Shown piece by piece: positions 46,163 to 57,900 of a DNA stretch of 64,000 bases (its first letter is position 1; the number at the start of each line of letters is the position of its first letter). A model generated the notes under the pieces. It did not search any database, was not told the origin of the DNA, and saw only the letters and a program-made list of their open reading frames with translations. Both the position numbers and the translations under genes were made by a program. The DNA is from Protonemura montana (Eukaryota; Arthropoda; Insecta; Plecoptera; Nemouridae): assembly GCA_947568835.1 (NCBI GenBank), contig OX387606.1:25180111-25244110 (forward strand), read 5' to 3'.

Positions 46163-46450
46163 AAAAGTTAGTACAGCAACTTCACTCGCCTTGCTTATCA
46201 ACCTCTCGACAGCATGGATTTGTGGAGGAATCCTGTTGTTCGCGTTGTACCGTCCTTCGGAAGGGACGTTAAGCCGGTGGTCCCCTTGGTCTTCGACAGG
46301 AGTAGGCTACATGCCGGCACCGGGTTTCCCCTCCTCCCTTCTAGACTAGGTTAGGTTCATCATCATCCACTCATTCACCGACGCCATTAGACCAGTGCCG
46401 CATGACCAGATGTCAAAACAGTGCTAAGTTAAACACCACAAATAATAATA
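46163..46450 (+). repeat. 5S-SINE body and tail without a 5S head
   Basis: The body (CTCGCCTTGCTTATCAACC, CCTTCGGAAGGGACG) and tail match the other copies. The 5S-like promoter region is absent. Confidence 0.9.
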
Positions 46451-46908
46451 TAGGTCCATATATCATGACTCTAGTGTGCAGTGATCGGATATCGGTGCTC
46501 GTTCAACGATTATCGTATCCCAGGAAACTGCTCGGCGGCGACCACACCCTCGCAATCTCATTGTCTCCCGGGGAGACCCTCATTTGGGCGGTGCACGTTG
46601 GGAGGCTACTAGCGAATCAACTCGCCAGCTTTTATCAACAACGGCCCCGTCTAAACATACCGGCGACCTGCAATTGTCCTCTCTGTTTACTTTGCACCAA
46701 ATGACAGGAAACGTTTCATATGGAAACCGAGGCAAGGTCTTGCAAATTGAGATTGATCTGCTGGTGGTCTTTATGCCAAGCAAGTCTGCTGCGTGGTATA
46801 TGCATCGTAAAAAATTGGCTGAGTCTTCTTTTAGATTTTATTCAGCCAGATGAAAACAGCATGATTAATTGCGTTTTCCTTCTGCGTCCTGGCAAGACAG
46901 CCAGGGAA

Positions 46909-47990
46909 AGGCATGGCATGGCAAGGCATGGCAAGGCAAGGCAAGGCAGGGCAAGGCATGGCATGGCAAGGCATGGCAAGGCATGGCATGGCATGGCATG
47001 ACATGGCATAGCATGGCATGACATGGCATGGCAAGGCATGGCATGGCATGGCAAGGCATGGCATGGCAAGGCATGGCATGGCAAGGCATGGCATGGCATG
47101 GCATGACATGGCATAGCATGACATGGCATGGCAAGGCATGGCAAGGCAAGGCAAGGCAAGGCAAGGCAAGGCAAGGCATGGCATGGCAAGGCATGGCATG
47201 GCAAGGCATGGCAAGGCATGGCATGGCATGGCATGGCAAGGCAAGGCATGGCATGGCATGGCATGGCATGGCAAGGCAAGGCAAGGCATGGCATGGCAAG
47301 GCATGGCATGGCATGGCATGGCATGGCATGGCATGGCAAGGCATGGCAAGGCATGGCAAGGCATGGCATGGCATGGCAAGGCAAGGCAAGGCAAGGCAAG
47401 GCAAGGCAAGGCAAGGCAAGGCAAGGCAAGGCAAGGCATGGCATGGCATGGCAAGGCAAGGCATGGCATGGCAAGGCATGGCAAGGCAAGGCAGGACATG
47501 GCAAGGCAAGGCATGGCAAGGCAAGGCAAGGCAAGGCAAGGCAAGGCAAGGCAAGGCAAGGCAAGGCAAGGCAAGGCAAGGCAAGGCATGGCATGGCATG
47601 GCAAGGCATGGCATGGCATGGCATGGCATGGCATGGCAAGGCATGGCATGGCATGGCATGGCATGGCATGGCAAGACAAGGCTAGGCATGGCATGGCAAG
47701 GCAGGACATGGCAAGGCATGGCATGGCATGGCATGGCAAGGCAAGGCAAGGCAAGGCAAGGCAAGGCAAGGCAAGGCATGGCATGGCATGGCATGGCAAG
47801 GCATGGCATGGCATGGCATGGCATGGCATGGCAAGACAAGGCTAGGCATGGCATGGCAAGGCAGGACATGGCAAGGCATGGCATGGCATGGCATGGCAAG
47901 GCAAGGCAAGGCAAGGCAAGGCAAGGCAAGGCAAGGCAAGGCAAGGCAAGGCAAGGCAAGGCAAGGCAAGGCAAGGCAAGGCATGGCAGG
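46909..47990 (+). repeat. (GGCAT/GGCAA)n pentanucleotide array, 1.1 kb
   Basis: Almost pure GGCAT and GGCAA units with a few GGCAG and GACAT variants. Blocks with GACAAGGCTAGGC recur at 47673-47689 and 47833-47849, 160 bp apart, showing block duplication. It yields false open frames of up to 369 residues on both strands, made of repeated five-residue cycles. Confidence 0.97.
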
Positions 47991-48189
47991 TCAGGGCAGG
48001 GCAGCCAGAGCAGGGCAGTGCAGGTGAGGGCAGAACGAAGGACTCGCGTTGTGGGTGTTGTTTGTTTACTCTGGATCGACCCGACCTAGCGCGGCCCTCG
48101 TTTATTGACGTCATGTTGGCCAACTCGGGCAATGGGTTGGGCAAGGTCTAGGTTACATTATCCTCGTTGTAGACGGCGACCTCGCTGTC

Positions 48190-48559
48190 CAACCAACGAC
48201 TCCATCTCCTCTCCTCTCCTTGCATGATATCATCACACAAAAAGTGACGCAGAATTGTTCTTTCTTTTACAGTCGCAACATGCAAAGAACCGACCGACTC
48301 TACTAAACTTGCGCGTGCGTCGCAATGCCAGTCGCTTTAATGCACTGCCCGGGAGTCGAACGCGGCGTCTCCGAGCGAGCGTCGCGACGCTGAAATGAGC
48401 AGCGGCTTTGAGAGAATCAACGCGGTGAAGTGCGACCGGCGGCGAAGCAAGTGAAGTGACAGCGTCGCTCTGTTCACCTCTCGCCGAGAGTGTCGTACAC
48501 CTTCCAACGGTGAAGTAAAGTGAGCCCCGTGTGGTCCTCGAGTGTTGAAAGTGCGTACA
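48190..48559 (+). promoter_or_regulatory. CpG-rich promoter and 5' UTR region of the RVxF gene
   Basis: The 370 bp before the start codon are richer in CpG than the flanks and contain a TCTCC-rich run (48207-48220). No TATA box is clear. A start of transcription between about 48280 and 48480 is inferred from composition only. Confidence 0.35.
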
Positions 48560-48957
48560 ATGTTGTCATATATGTTGCCTGTAGAAGAGAAGCCCCCGCT
48601 GATGCCAGACAAGAATCATCTGCAGCTAGATTTGGATAATGGTCGATGCAGTGGCTCAGGAGAATGCAATGGGGCAAGGTCACGACCTCCAAAGGTCGAT
48701 ACGGACCTGACCAGTGACATTGGCGAGGAAATCAAGAACGGTATTGAATCGTGTGAACGCGTTTGCACGACCAACGGGTTTGCCAAACGGACTATCATTA
48801 AAAGTCAATCGCGTAGCACGACGCTATCTTCGAATACAATCTCGACAGACTCTAGTGTGAGTAGTATTAGTAGTGCAGATTTGCCGGGACAAACACCCAC
48901 CGAGAAGCCGCGGCCGAAGCTTTGCATAAACGGCGGTCTCAAAACGTCGCTGAAGAG
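48560..48957 (+). CDS. RVxF gene coding exon 1
   Basis: 398 bp, 132 codons plus two bases. It is Ser/Thr-rich (STTLSSNTISTDSSVSSISS) and ends GGLKTSLK+AG. Donor GAGGTAAGAC. Confidence 0.85.
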
Positions 48958-51900
48958 GTAAGACATTTGAGTTTGTAGGTTATAGTAAGAGAAACAACGT
49001 TGATGTTAAACCGTTGAGTGTGCAGGTTATAGGTAGAGACAGAACGTTGATGTTAAACCGTTGAGTGTGCAGGTTCTAGGTAGAGCAAAACGTTGATGTT
49101 AAACCGTTGAGTGTGCAGGTTCTAGGTAGAGACAGAACGTTAATGTTAAACCGTTGAGTGTGCAGGTTCTAGGTAGAGACAGAACGTTGATGTTAAACCG
49201 TTGAGTGTGCAGGTTCTAGGTAGAGACAGAACGTTGATGTTAAACCGTTGAGTGTGCAGGTTCTAGGTAGAGACAGAACGTTAATGTTAAACCGTTGAGT
49301 GTGCAGGTTCTAGGTAGAGACAGAACGTTGATGTTAAACCGTTGAGTGTGCAGGTTCTAGGTAGAGACAGAACATTAATGTTAAACCGTTGAACGTGCAG
49401 GTTCTAGGTAGAGACAGAACGTTAATGTTAAACCGTTGAGTGTGCAGGTTCTAGGTAGAGACAGAACGTTAATGTTAAACCGTTGAGTGTGCAGGTTCTA
49501 GGTAGAGACAGAACGTTAATGTTAAACCGTTGAGTGTGCAGGTTCTAGGTAGAGACAGAACGTTAATGTTAAACCGTTGAGTGTGCAGGTTCTAGGTAGA
49601 GACAGAACGTTAATGTTAAACCGTTGAGTGTGCAGGTTCTAGGTAGAGACAGAACGTTAATGTTAAACCGTTGAGTGTGCAGGTTCTAGGTAGAGACATA
49701 ACGTTAATGTTAAACCTGTGAACGCAGTTGCTATAATTGTCACCCCTGTCAGAGGACGGTGACAGGAGTCGACCGAAGCCTTCTGTATCGCTTCTAGGGA
49801 GTAACCGTACATTGCGATCGCATGACAGGGCCGCATTGACATTGACATGGCTTCTTATCTGAGGCGGCTCCAGACCTCAATGGGATTACCTGTTCATAAA
49901 AGATGAAGCAATGTTTGTTTTTGCCAGTAAGATAAGTCACCGTGGTTTTGGTTAAGGTACCGGCATCAGGCACCTAGTACTTTCAATTGCTGGACATGTT
50001 GTTGTTGCCAGTACTGGTCGTTCGCATCATAAGAGACACTTGCTTGGCTGTCACCGTCCAACATCTTGGCACGTGCCCAAGATGCAAATAGCAACGGCTC
50101 AGAGCGAAGACACTCGCGAAATATTGCCCTCTGACTTTTATCCCAGCCTCGCTCGCTAAAGCCAAGGAAAATAACGAAAAAATTCGTGAAATGACCGTTT
50201 TTTCCAATGATTATGAAATAAATTTAAATTAGCTCCTTCCTGCGACGCCTGCGTACAGTCACGTTCATAATCGGCTTTCATTGCCGTTTTTCACGTAATG
50301 GCGTCGTTGGACGCGGCGCAAGAAAATCATCTTCATTTATAGCCAATGACAAAACGTGTTCACATGGCTATTTATAATCGTATGGTGCGTGACGTATGGC
50401 GTCGCGGCGGCCGTCGCGGCGCTCAAAGCCAAGGCTAAGCGATCACAGGCCATTGGGTATTTGGTCCAGACAGCTAAACAGATCGAACCATGACGCGTAC
50501 ATATTTCTGTATATTATTTCAACGCGTTTTACTGACGGCTTCGTATACAAGACCCAACTCGCTCTAACTTTGCATCCGTTCCTATTTCTGATCTGCAATT
50601 GTAATCAAAATCGTTTGTTTCAAAAGATCTCTGTGATATTTAACTGGTGTTTCTGACAGGGAGCTTGTCAAGGACACAGAAGGAAAGAATACAGATTGAA
50701 CTTTATAATAGCTATATTATTGGTGGTGCAATGATGGTACGCTTGGAAGGTAGGGTTGTCATACGTCCCTCTTACGGCGGGACAGTCCCGGGTTTCACTC
50801 AAAAGTCCCGCGTCCCGCTCGATCCTAATTTTCTTTTAAAAAATCGCAAAATCGAACATTAAATTTGCATTGTTCTTTATAAATAGCTAATTGTTCCTCG
50901 CTAATTGTGCCAATGACATTCTGATTGTACGTGAACTGTCGCCCATAATTTTTTTTTTTAAATAGTTATACGAATTATACCTAAATGTCCTGCTGATAAA
51001 TTTAAATTTGATGCATTAATATGACTCAGGATTTCAAGTGCCAAGAAAAACCTTAATATATCTAAAACACGTAAATTTGCTGAAAATGGCCCTCAAATCC
51101 TGTTCCCACAACCACACCCTTATTTTTTGGGGGGCTCTGTCTGTCCCCCGCGCTTACGGCCTTACTACTTTTCGTTTGTTGAAATTTGTCCCGCCTTCCT
51201 AAATTGTTATTATGGCAACCCTATTGGAAGGTGATCCAGGAAATCATTGTTCAACCAACTGGTCACCTTGTACAGTTGGTACGATTGGTATTGATTGCAA
51301 GCGCCTGCAATTGCTGCACTGAGCGAGCTTTATGTAGGACATGCCCTTTAGTGTCCACTCCGGGAAAGCAAACGACAATTTTTTAAAATTTTTATTTGTG
51401 GAGTTCAACGACGCATTGTTTTGACATCTGGTCATGCGGCACTGGTCTAATGGCGTCGGTGAATGAGTGGATGATGATGAACCTAACCTAGCCTAGAAGG
51501 GAGGAGGGGAAACCCGGTGCCGGCACGTAGCCTACTCCTGTCGAAGACCAAGGGGACCACCGGCTTAACGTCCCTTCCGAAGGACGGTACAACGCGAACA
51601 ACAGGATTCCTCCACAAATCCATGCTGTCGAGAGGTTGATAAGCAAGGCGAGTGAAGTTGCTGTACTAACTTTCATCCTTCCAACCTCTCTCCTGAACAG
51701 AACTGGTCATGTGTATGATAGTCACCCATCCAATACCTGACTCAGCGCAGTGTTGCTTAACTTTCATCCCTCCAACCTCTCTCCCGAACAGAACTGGTCA
51801 TGTGTATGATGGTCACCCATCCAATACCTGACTCAGCGCAGTATTGCTTAACTTTCATCCCTCCAACCTCTCTCCCGAACAGAACTGGTCATGTGTATGA

Positions 51901-54900
51901 TGGTCACCCATTCAATACCTGACCCAGCGCAGTGTTGCTTAACTTTTATCCCTCCAACCTCTCTCCCGAACAGAACTGGTCATGTGTATGATGGTCACCC
52001 ATTCAATACCTGACCCAGCGCAGTGTTGCTTAACTTTCATCCCTCCAACCTCTCTCCCGAACAGAACTGGTCATGTGTATGATGGTCACCCATCCAATAC
52101 CTGACTCAGCGCAGTGTTGCTTAACTTTCATCCCTCCAACCTCTCTCCCGAACAGAACTGGTCATGTGTATGATGGTCACCCATCCAATACCTGACTCAG
52201 CGCAGTGTTGCTTAACTTTCATCCCTCCAACCTCTCTCCCGAACAGAACTGGTCATGTGTATGATGGTCACCCATCCAATACCTGACTCAGCGCAGTGTT
52301 GCTTAACTTTCATCCCTCCAACCTCTCTCCCGAACAGAACTGGTCATGTGTATGATGGTCAACCATCCAATACCTGACCCAGCGCAGTGTTGCTTAACTT
52401 TCATCCCTCCAACCTCTCTCCCGAACAGAACTGGTCATGTGTATGATGGTCACCCATCCAATACCTGACTCAGCGCAGTGTTGCTTAACTTTCATCCCTC
52501 CAACCTCTCTCCCGAACAGAACTGGTCATGTGTATGATGGTCACCCATCCAATACCTGACTCAGCGCAGTGTTGCTTAACTTTCATCCCTCCAACCTCTC
52601 TCCCGAACAGAACTGGTCATGTGTATGATGGTCACCCATCCAATACCTGACTCAGCGCAGTGTTGCTTAACTTTCATCCCTCCAACCTCTCTCCCGAACA
52701 GAACTGGTCATGTGTATGATGGTCAACCATCCAATACCTGACCCAGCGCAGTGTTGCTTAACTTTCATCCCTCCAACCTCTCTCCCGAACAGAACTGGTC
52801 ATGTGTATGATGGTCACCCATCCAATACCTGACTCAGCGCAGTGTTGCTTAACTTTCATCCCTCCAACCTCTCTCCCAAACAGAATTGGTCATGTGTATG
52901 ATGGTCACCCATCCAATACCTGACCCTGCGCAGTGTTGCTTAACTTCGGTGATTTAACGAGAACCGGTTTTTCTAACCCGACAAACCGTTTGGAACGTCG
53001 CACTAAAGCTTCATGCGTGTAGCTATTCAGAAAAATAATTCTGTGTACAACTGTGTGTATAGATTTGGCGCCGATTTAAGGAATTTTGTTTCTTTAAACT
53101 CCAAAGAGAGTTGAGAAACTCAGTATTTCTGAAGATGACAGGCCTTGACCTGCCGATACCTCGAGTAAACCGGTGAACCAATGATTCTATCGTCAAACCA
53201 ATTCTGTGAAAATGTTCATGGCATCAAAATAAACTTTCGCAGCGTAGCCAAAGTAATTTAACACAATCATTTATCTAAATTGCGAGTGAGATGTACCTAT
53301 GATTACTGCGCGCTACTTTTAAACATATATGTGCTAAATTACCGGCAACACGATGTTGTAGTTGTATTTGTATTTTATTTGCTGTTCAGTACATTTTTCA
53401 ATGTATTTACATTGTGATTTGTAGCCGTCCAACATAACATATATGTGTAACTTAATAATATCTATCATAAAAATCATCTAAATTATAAAACTCTTCTTGG
53501 AGAAGGAAGATCTTGAGGTTTGTGTTGAATGCATCTTTGCTTGCAATGCATCTATGTTGCAGTGGAAGATTATTCATGATTGTCACTTCAACATTGAGAG
53601 GTTGGAGGGATGAAAGTTAAGCAACACTGCGCTGGGTCAGGTATTGGATGGGTGACCATCATACACATGACCAGTTCTGTTCGGGAGAGAGGTTGGAGGG
53701 ATGAAAGTTAAGCAAAACTGCGCTGGCTCAGGTATTGGATGGGTGACCATCATACACATGACCAGTTCTGTTCGGGAGAGAGGTTGGAGTGATGAAAGTT
53801 AAGCAACACTGCGCTGGGTCAGGTATTGGATGGGTGACCATCATACACATGACCAGTTCTGTTCGGGAGAGAGGTTGGAGGGATGAAAGTTAAGCAAAAC
53901 TGCGCTGGCTCAGGTATTGGATGGGTGACCATCATACACATGACCAGTTCTGTTCGGGAGAGAGGTTGGAGTGATGAAAGTTAAGCAACACTGCGCTGGG
54001 TCAGGTATTGGATGGGTGACCATCATACACATGACCAGTTCTGTTTGGGAGAGAGGTTAGAGGGATGAAAGTTAAGCAACACTGCGCTGGGTCAGGTATT
54101 GGATGGGTGACCATCATACACATGACCAGTTCTGTTTGGGAGAGAGGTTGGAGGGATGAAAGTTAAGCAACACTGCGCTGGGTCAGGTATTGGATGTGTG
54201 ACCATCATACACATGACCAGTTCTGTTCGGGAGAGAGGTTGGAGGGATGAAAGTTATTACAGCAACTTCACTCGCCTTGCTTATCAACCTCTCGACAGCA
54301 TGGATTTGTGGAGGAATCCTGTTGTTCGCGTTGTACCGTCCTTCGGAAGGGACGTTAAGCCGGTGGTCCCCTTGGTCTTCGACAGGAGTAGGCTACGTGC
54401 CGGCACCAAGTTTCCCCTCCTCCCTTCTAGGCTAGGTTAGGTTCATCATCATCCACTCATTCACCGACGCCATTAGACCAGTGCCGCATGGCCAGATGTC
54501 AAAACAGTCCGCCGATTTCACTCCGTCGAGTTAAAGTTCAGCCCGGCGCGACTCTAGGTCAAGTTTGACGCTTGCACCCGAAAGGTCGAGCTCTGCATGC
54601 ATCGTCCGGGGTTCGAACACACGACCCGTTCATCCAGCGCCAAACATCGACTAGCGGCAGGTTTCATCACTTAATCTCGCGACACGACCTCGCGCTGTCG
54701 CGTGGGCGAAATCTGAAAGCTTTGAGCAACAGACAATTGACGGATTGGAGCGCGGCCATTTTTGCTATTTTCGTGCTTATTTGCGTAACGACTCGCGGGC
54801 AAGCAAATAAACGCCACCCAAAGCACACGGCGCCATTGAGTAAACAGAACCAACTGATAGAACCGATTGTGCCTTTGTAGGTTAGGATGAAATCTGATTT

Positions 54901-57900
54901 AAATTGCAAATGCTTGCAATGCGCGGGGTATTTTATTATTATCAACACTATAACCGTGTCAAAAATTGATGCCCACTCGCGGACTCGAACCCCGATCTCC
55001 ACCTGTCGCGGGTGTTGCTCTAACCAATTGAGCTACTTGAACCCCGATCTCCACCTGTCGCGGGTGTTGCTCTAACCAATTGAGCTACTTGGACCCCGAT
55101 CTCCACCTGTCGCGGGTGTTGCTCTGAACCATTGAGCTACTTGGACACCGATCTCCACCTGTCGCGGGTGTTGCTCTAACCAATTGAGCTACTTGGACAC
55201 TGGCTTTTTGAGATGATTTCAGTGTATTTGATGAGAATGACAGATCTCCAAGGAGTAGAACCAAGAGGCTGTGAATACTCACAGTCACTCTGATTCTAGT
55301 GACGCTATATCACGTCACAACCTGTCAAACTCGAATAACTCCAATTTGACGTTGGATTCGTTGCTGTATTAGGATGAAATCTTATTTAAATTGCAAACGC
55401 TTGCGATGCACGGGGTATTTTATACCCGATAGACTAGAATAGACTAGAATAGAATAGAATACACTAAAATCGTCTCAAAAAGCCAGTGTCCAAGTAGCTC
55501 AATGGTTCAAAGCAACACCCGCGACAGGTGGAGATCGGGGTCCAAGTAGCTCAATTGGTTAGAGCAACACCCGCGACAGGTGGAGATCGGGGTCCAAGTA
55601 GCTCAATGGTTCAGAGCAACACCCGCGACAGGTGGAGATCGGGGTCCAAGTAGCTCAATTGGTTAGAGCAACACCCGCGACAGGTGGAGATCGGGGTCCA
55701 AGTAGCTCAATTGGTTAGAGCAACACCCGCGACAGGTGGAGATCGGGGTCCAAGTAGCTCAATTGGTTAGAGCAACACCCGCGACAGGTGGAGATCGGGG
55801 TCCAAGTAGCTCAATTGGTTAGAGCAACACCCGCGACAGGTGGAGATCGGGGTTCAAGTAGCTCAATTGGTAAGAGCAACACCCGCGAAAGGTGGAGATC
55901 GGGGTCCAAGTAGCTCAATTGGTAAGAGCAACACCCGCGACAGGTGGAGATCGGGGTTCGAGTCCGCGTTTGGGCATCAATTTTTGAGACGGTTATAGTG
56001 TTGTTAATAATAAAATACCTATGTAGGTATTTGCATCTTTTGGGCGACCTTAAATCTGGTGCTGACGCTTTCCAGTTCCCGGGACAGGGACCCTGGAGTT
56101 GAAGTTTGTGCAGTATCCCCGCCGGCAGTATTCACGTGCGTGCTCGCGTGCGTAGAAGTAATAGCTGTTTATAAACATGCGGCGTTCTCATCGAATTTCC
56201 TAAAGATTTCCTGATTCCTCGATAACATTCCGTTGTGCGTTGCACGATTTGGCAAAAACGTTCGGAAAAGGTCCACGAGGAACTGGGACTAAATAATATG
56301 CTCTCATCCGATGGTGATTAGGTACATAGCCGCATAGTGTGAAAATGACGCATATCCTATAATTTACTCGTGTAATATGGTAATTACTTGCTAATTGTTT
56401 ACGGTGTCAGACGAAATTGACCTGAAAACGGCCAAAAGATGACCAACTAAAAACGAGACGTAATAGAGATTCAAACATAAGGCGCTTTATCAAACTGAAC
56501 TTACTGTTATTTATGTTGTTACTCTGCTCAGGCGATGTACCCCAGGACCGACATTGCTAATAATGCAAGAGGATTAAAATATTCATAAACACTGCGTATT
56601 TATTTTATTATTATCAACACTATAACTGTCTCAAAAATTGATGCCAAAACGGGGATTTTTGAGATGGTCATAGTGTTGATAATAATAAAATACCCCGCGC
56701 ATTGCAAGCATTTACAATTTAAATAAGATTTCATTCCAACACTGCGTATTTATTGTCTTTTACAGGGTGTCATTCGGCTCGTCCAAAGGTTCTATGGTGG
56801 AGACCTTAATCTACGAGAGTCCATTAGCTGAAGAACAGGAGTCAAGTCCACTTCTGGAGACGCCCTGCAGTCCATTCTCGTCCCTGTCGATCGACTCAGA
56901 AACCCCGGAGTGAGTACCGCCGGGCGCCGACTTCTGCAGCAAGAACCACCAGGATTACCAGGGCAAAACAGGAACCTATTTATAAATACACTTTGAATTT
57001 GTGACCTAGCTGTCAAGAAATGTCGGTAACTTTTTGTTTACAGAACCCCTTTGGCGAAAACCAAGCTGTCTTGGTCATTTACTCTGTCAAATGACAGCTG
57101 ATTTTCATCTGTCTTGCAAACTGACGCATTTGTACTTGCATGGCATTTTGCGGGCACTAGCCAATAGCTTGTTGCGAAAGTACGGCAGATGTGAAAACAG
57201 TCTATGTTCATTACAGCCTCTTGTGGCACCTCCGATATATATTCATTCTCATCTCAACAAAGGTGGAACTGTAATCAACATTCGTGGTAATCGTCATCGC
57301 GTGTGGGTGTTGATTTCATCACCGTTTTGTTTGACAGTATCGACGTCATTGCATCACACGGATTGTGTTTACTTGCGTTCAAATAGTCCTTGGATCAAAT
57401 GACCGGTGTTTTCTGTCATGAATTTATTTCAAAATCAAACCTTACGAGATCAGATTCAAGCGTTGCCAGCCGGTGTTTTCGAACAAGTTTTGAACTTGAC
57501 CGTATTTCGCCGCGATGGCCCGCTAGAGAACACTAGCGCTGCACTGTGGCCAGCAGGTGCTGGTGCCTAGCGGCGATGTTGGCAGCTCGTTGCGCTGGTA
57601 GTTACCACCTCGGTACCAGCTCGCGTCGAACGGGGCGTGGTGAGTGCCGCTGGTAGCTTGCCGATTGTCGACTCGAGTCAGTACGCAGTCGAGAGTGAGG
57701 AACGATCGGCATGCAGGTGTAGAGCCGTTTTTGACACGTTTTTAAGTCATAGATCTTTCAAAATCGCAGGTACGTTGATGTGTGTGACCAGGAGTTGCTG
57801 GCCGATCGGTGACTGGTGTTAAATGTGACAAATTTCAAACGAAACTGTGCTAAGAATGTGTTAAAAACGTCCGACGTGATCGTATTACTTTCGCCCCATT

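Noticed and set aside
46831-48151. Open frames of 185-369 residues on both strands
   Set aside because: They are five-residue cycles produced by the GGCAT/GGCAA pentanucleotide array; no start context, splice sites or real composition.
51680-52990. Tandem 5S rRNA gene cluster
   Set aside because: Only the middle and box C part of 5S is present, spaced 91 bp apart; no complete 120-nt 5S sequence or terminator is seen.
2395-54440. TTAGG telomere-like repeats in 5S-SINE tails (CTAGGTTAGGTT)
   Set aside because: Only two units occur, always at the same place in the SINE tail; this is SINE sequence, not interstitial telomere.
57034-57402. 122-residue plus-strand gene
   Set aside because: Composition is not protein-like, there is no family resemblance, and it lies within an intron of the RVxF gene.
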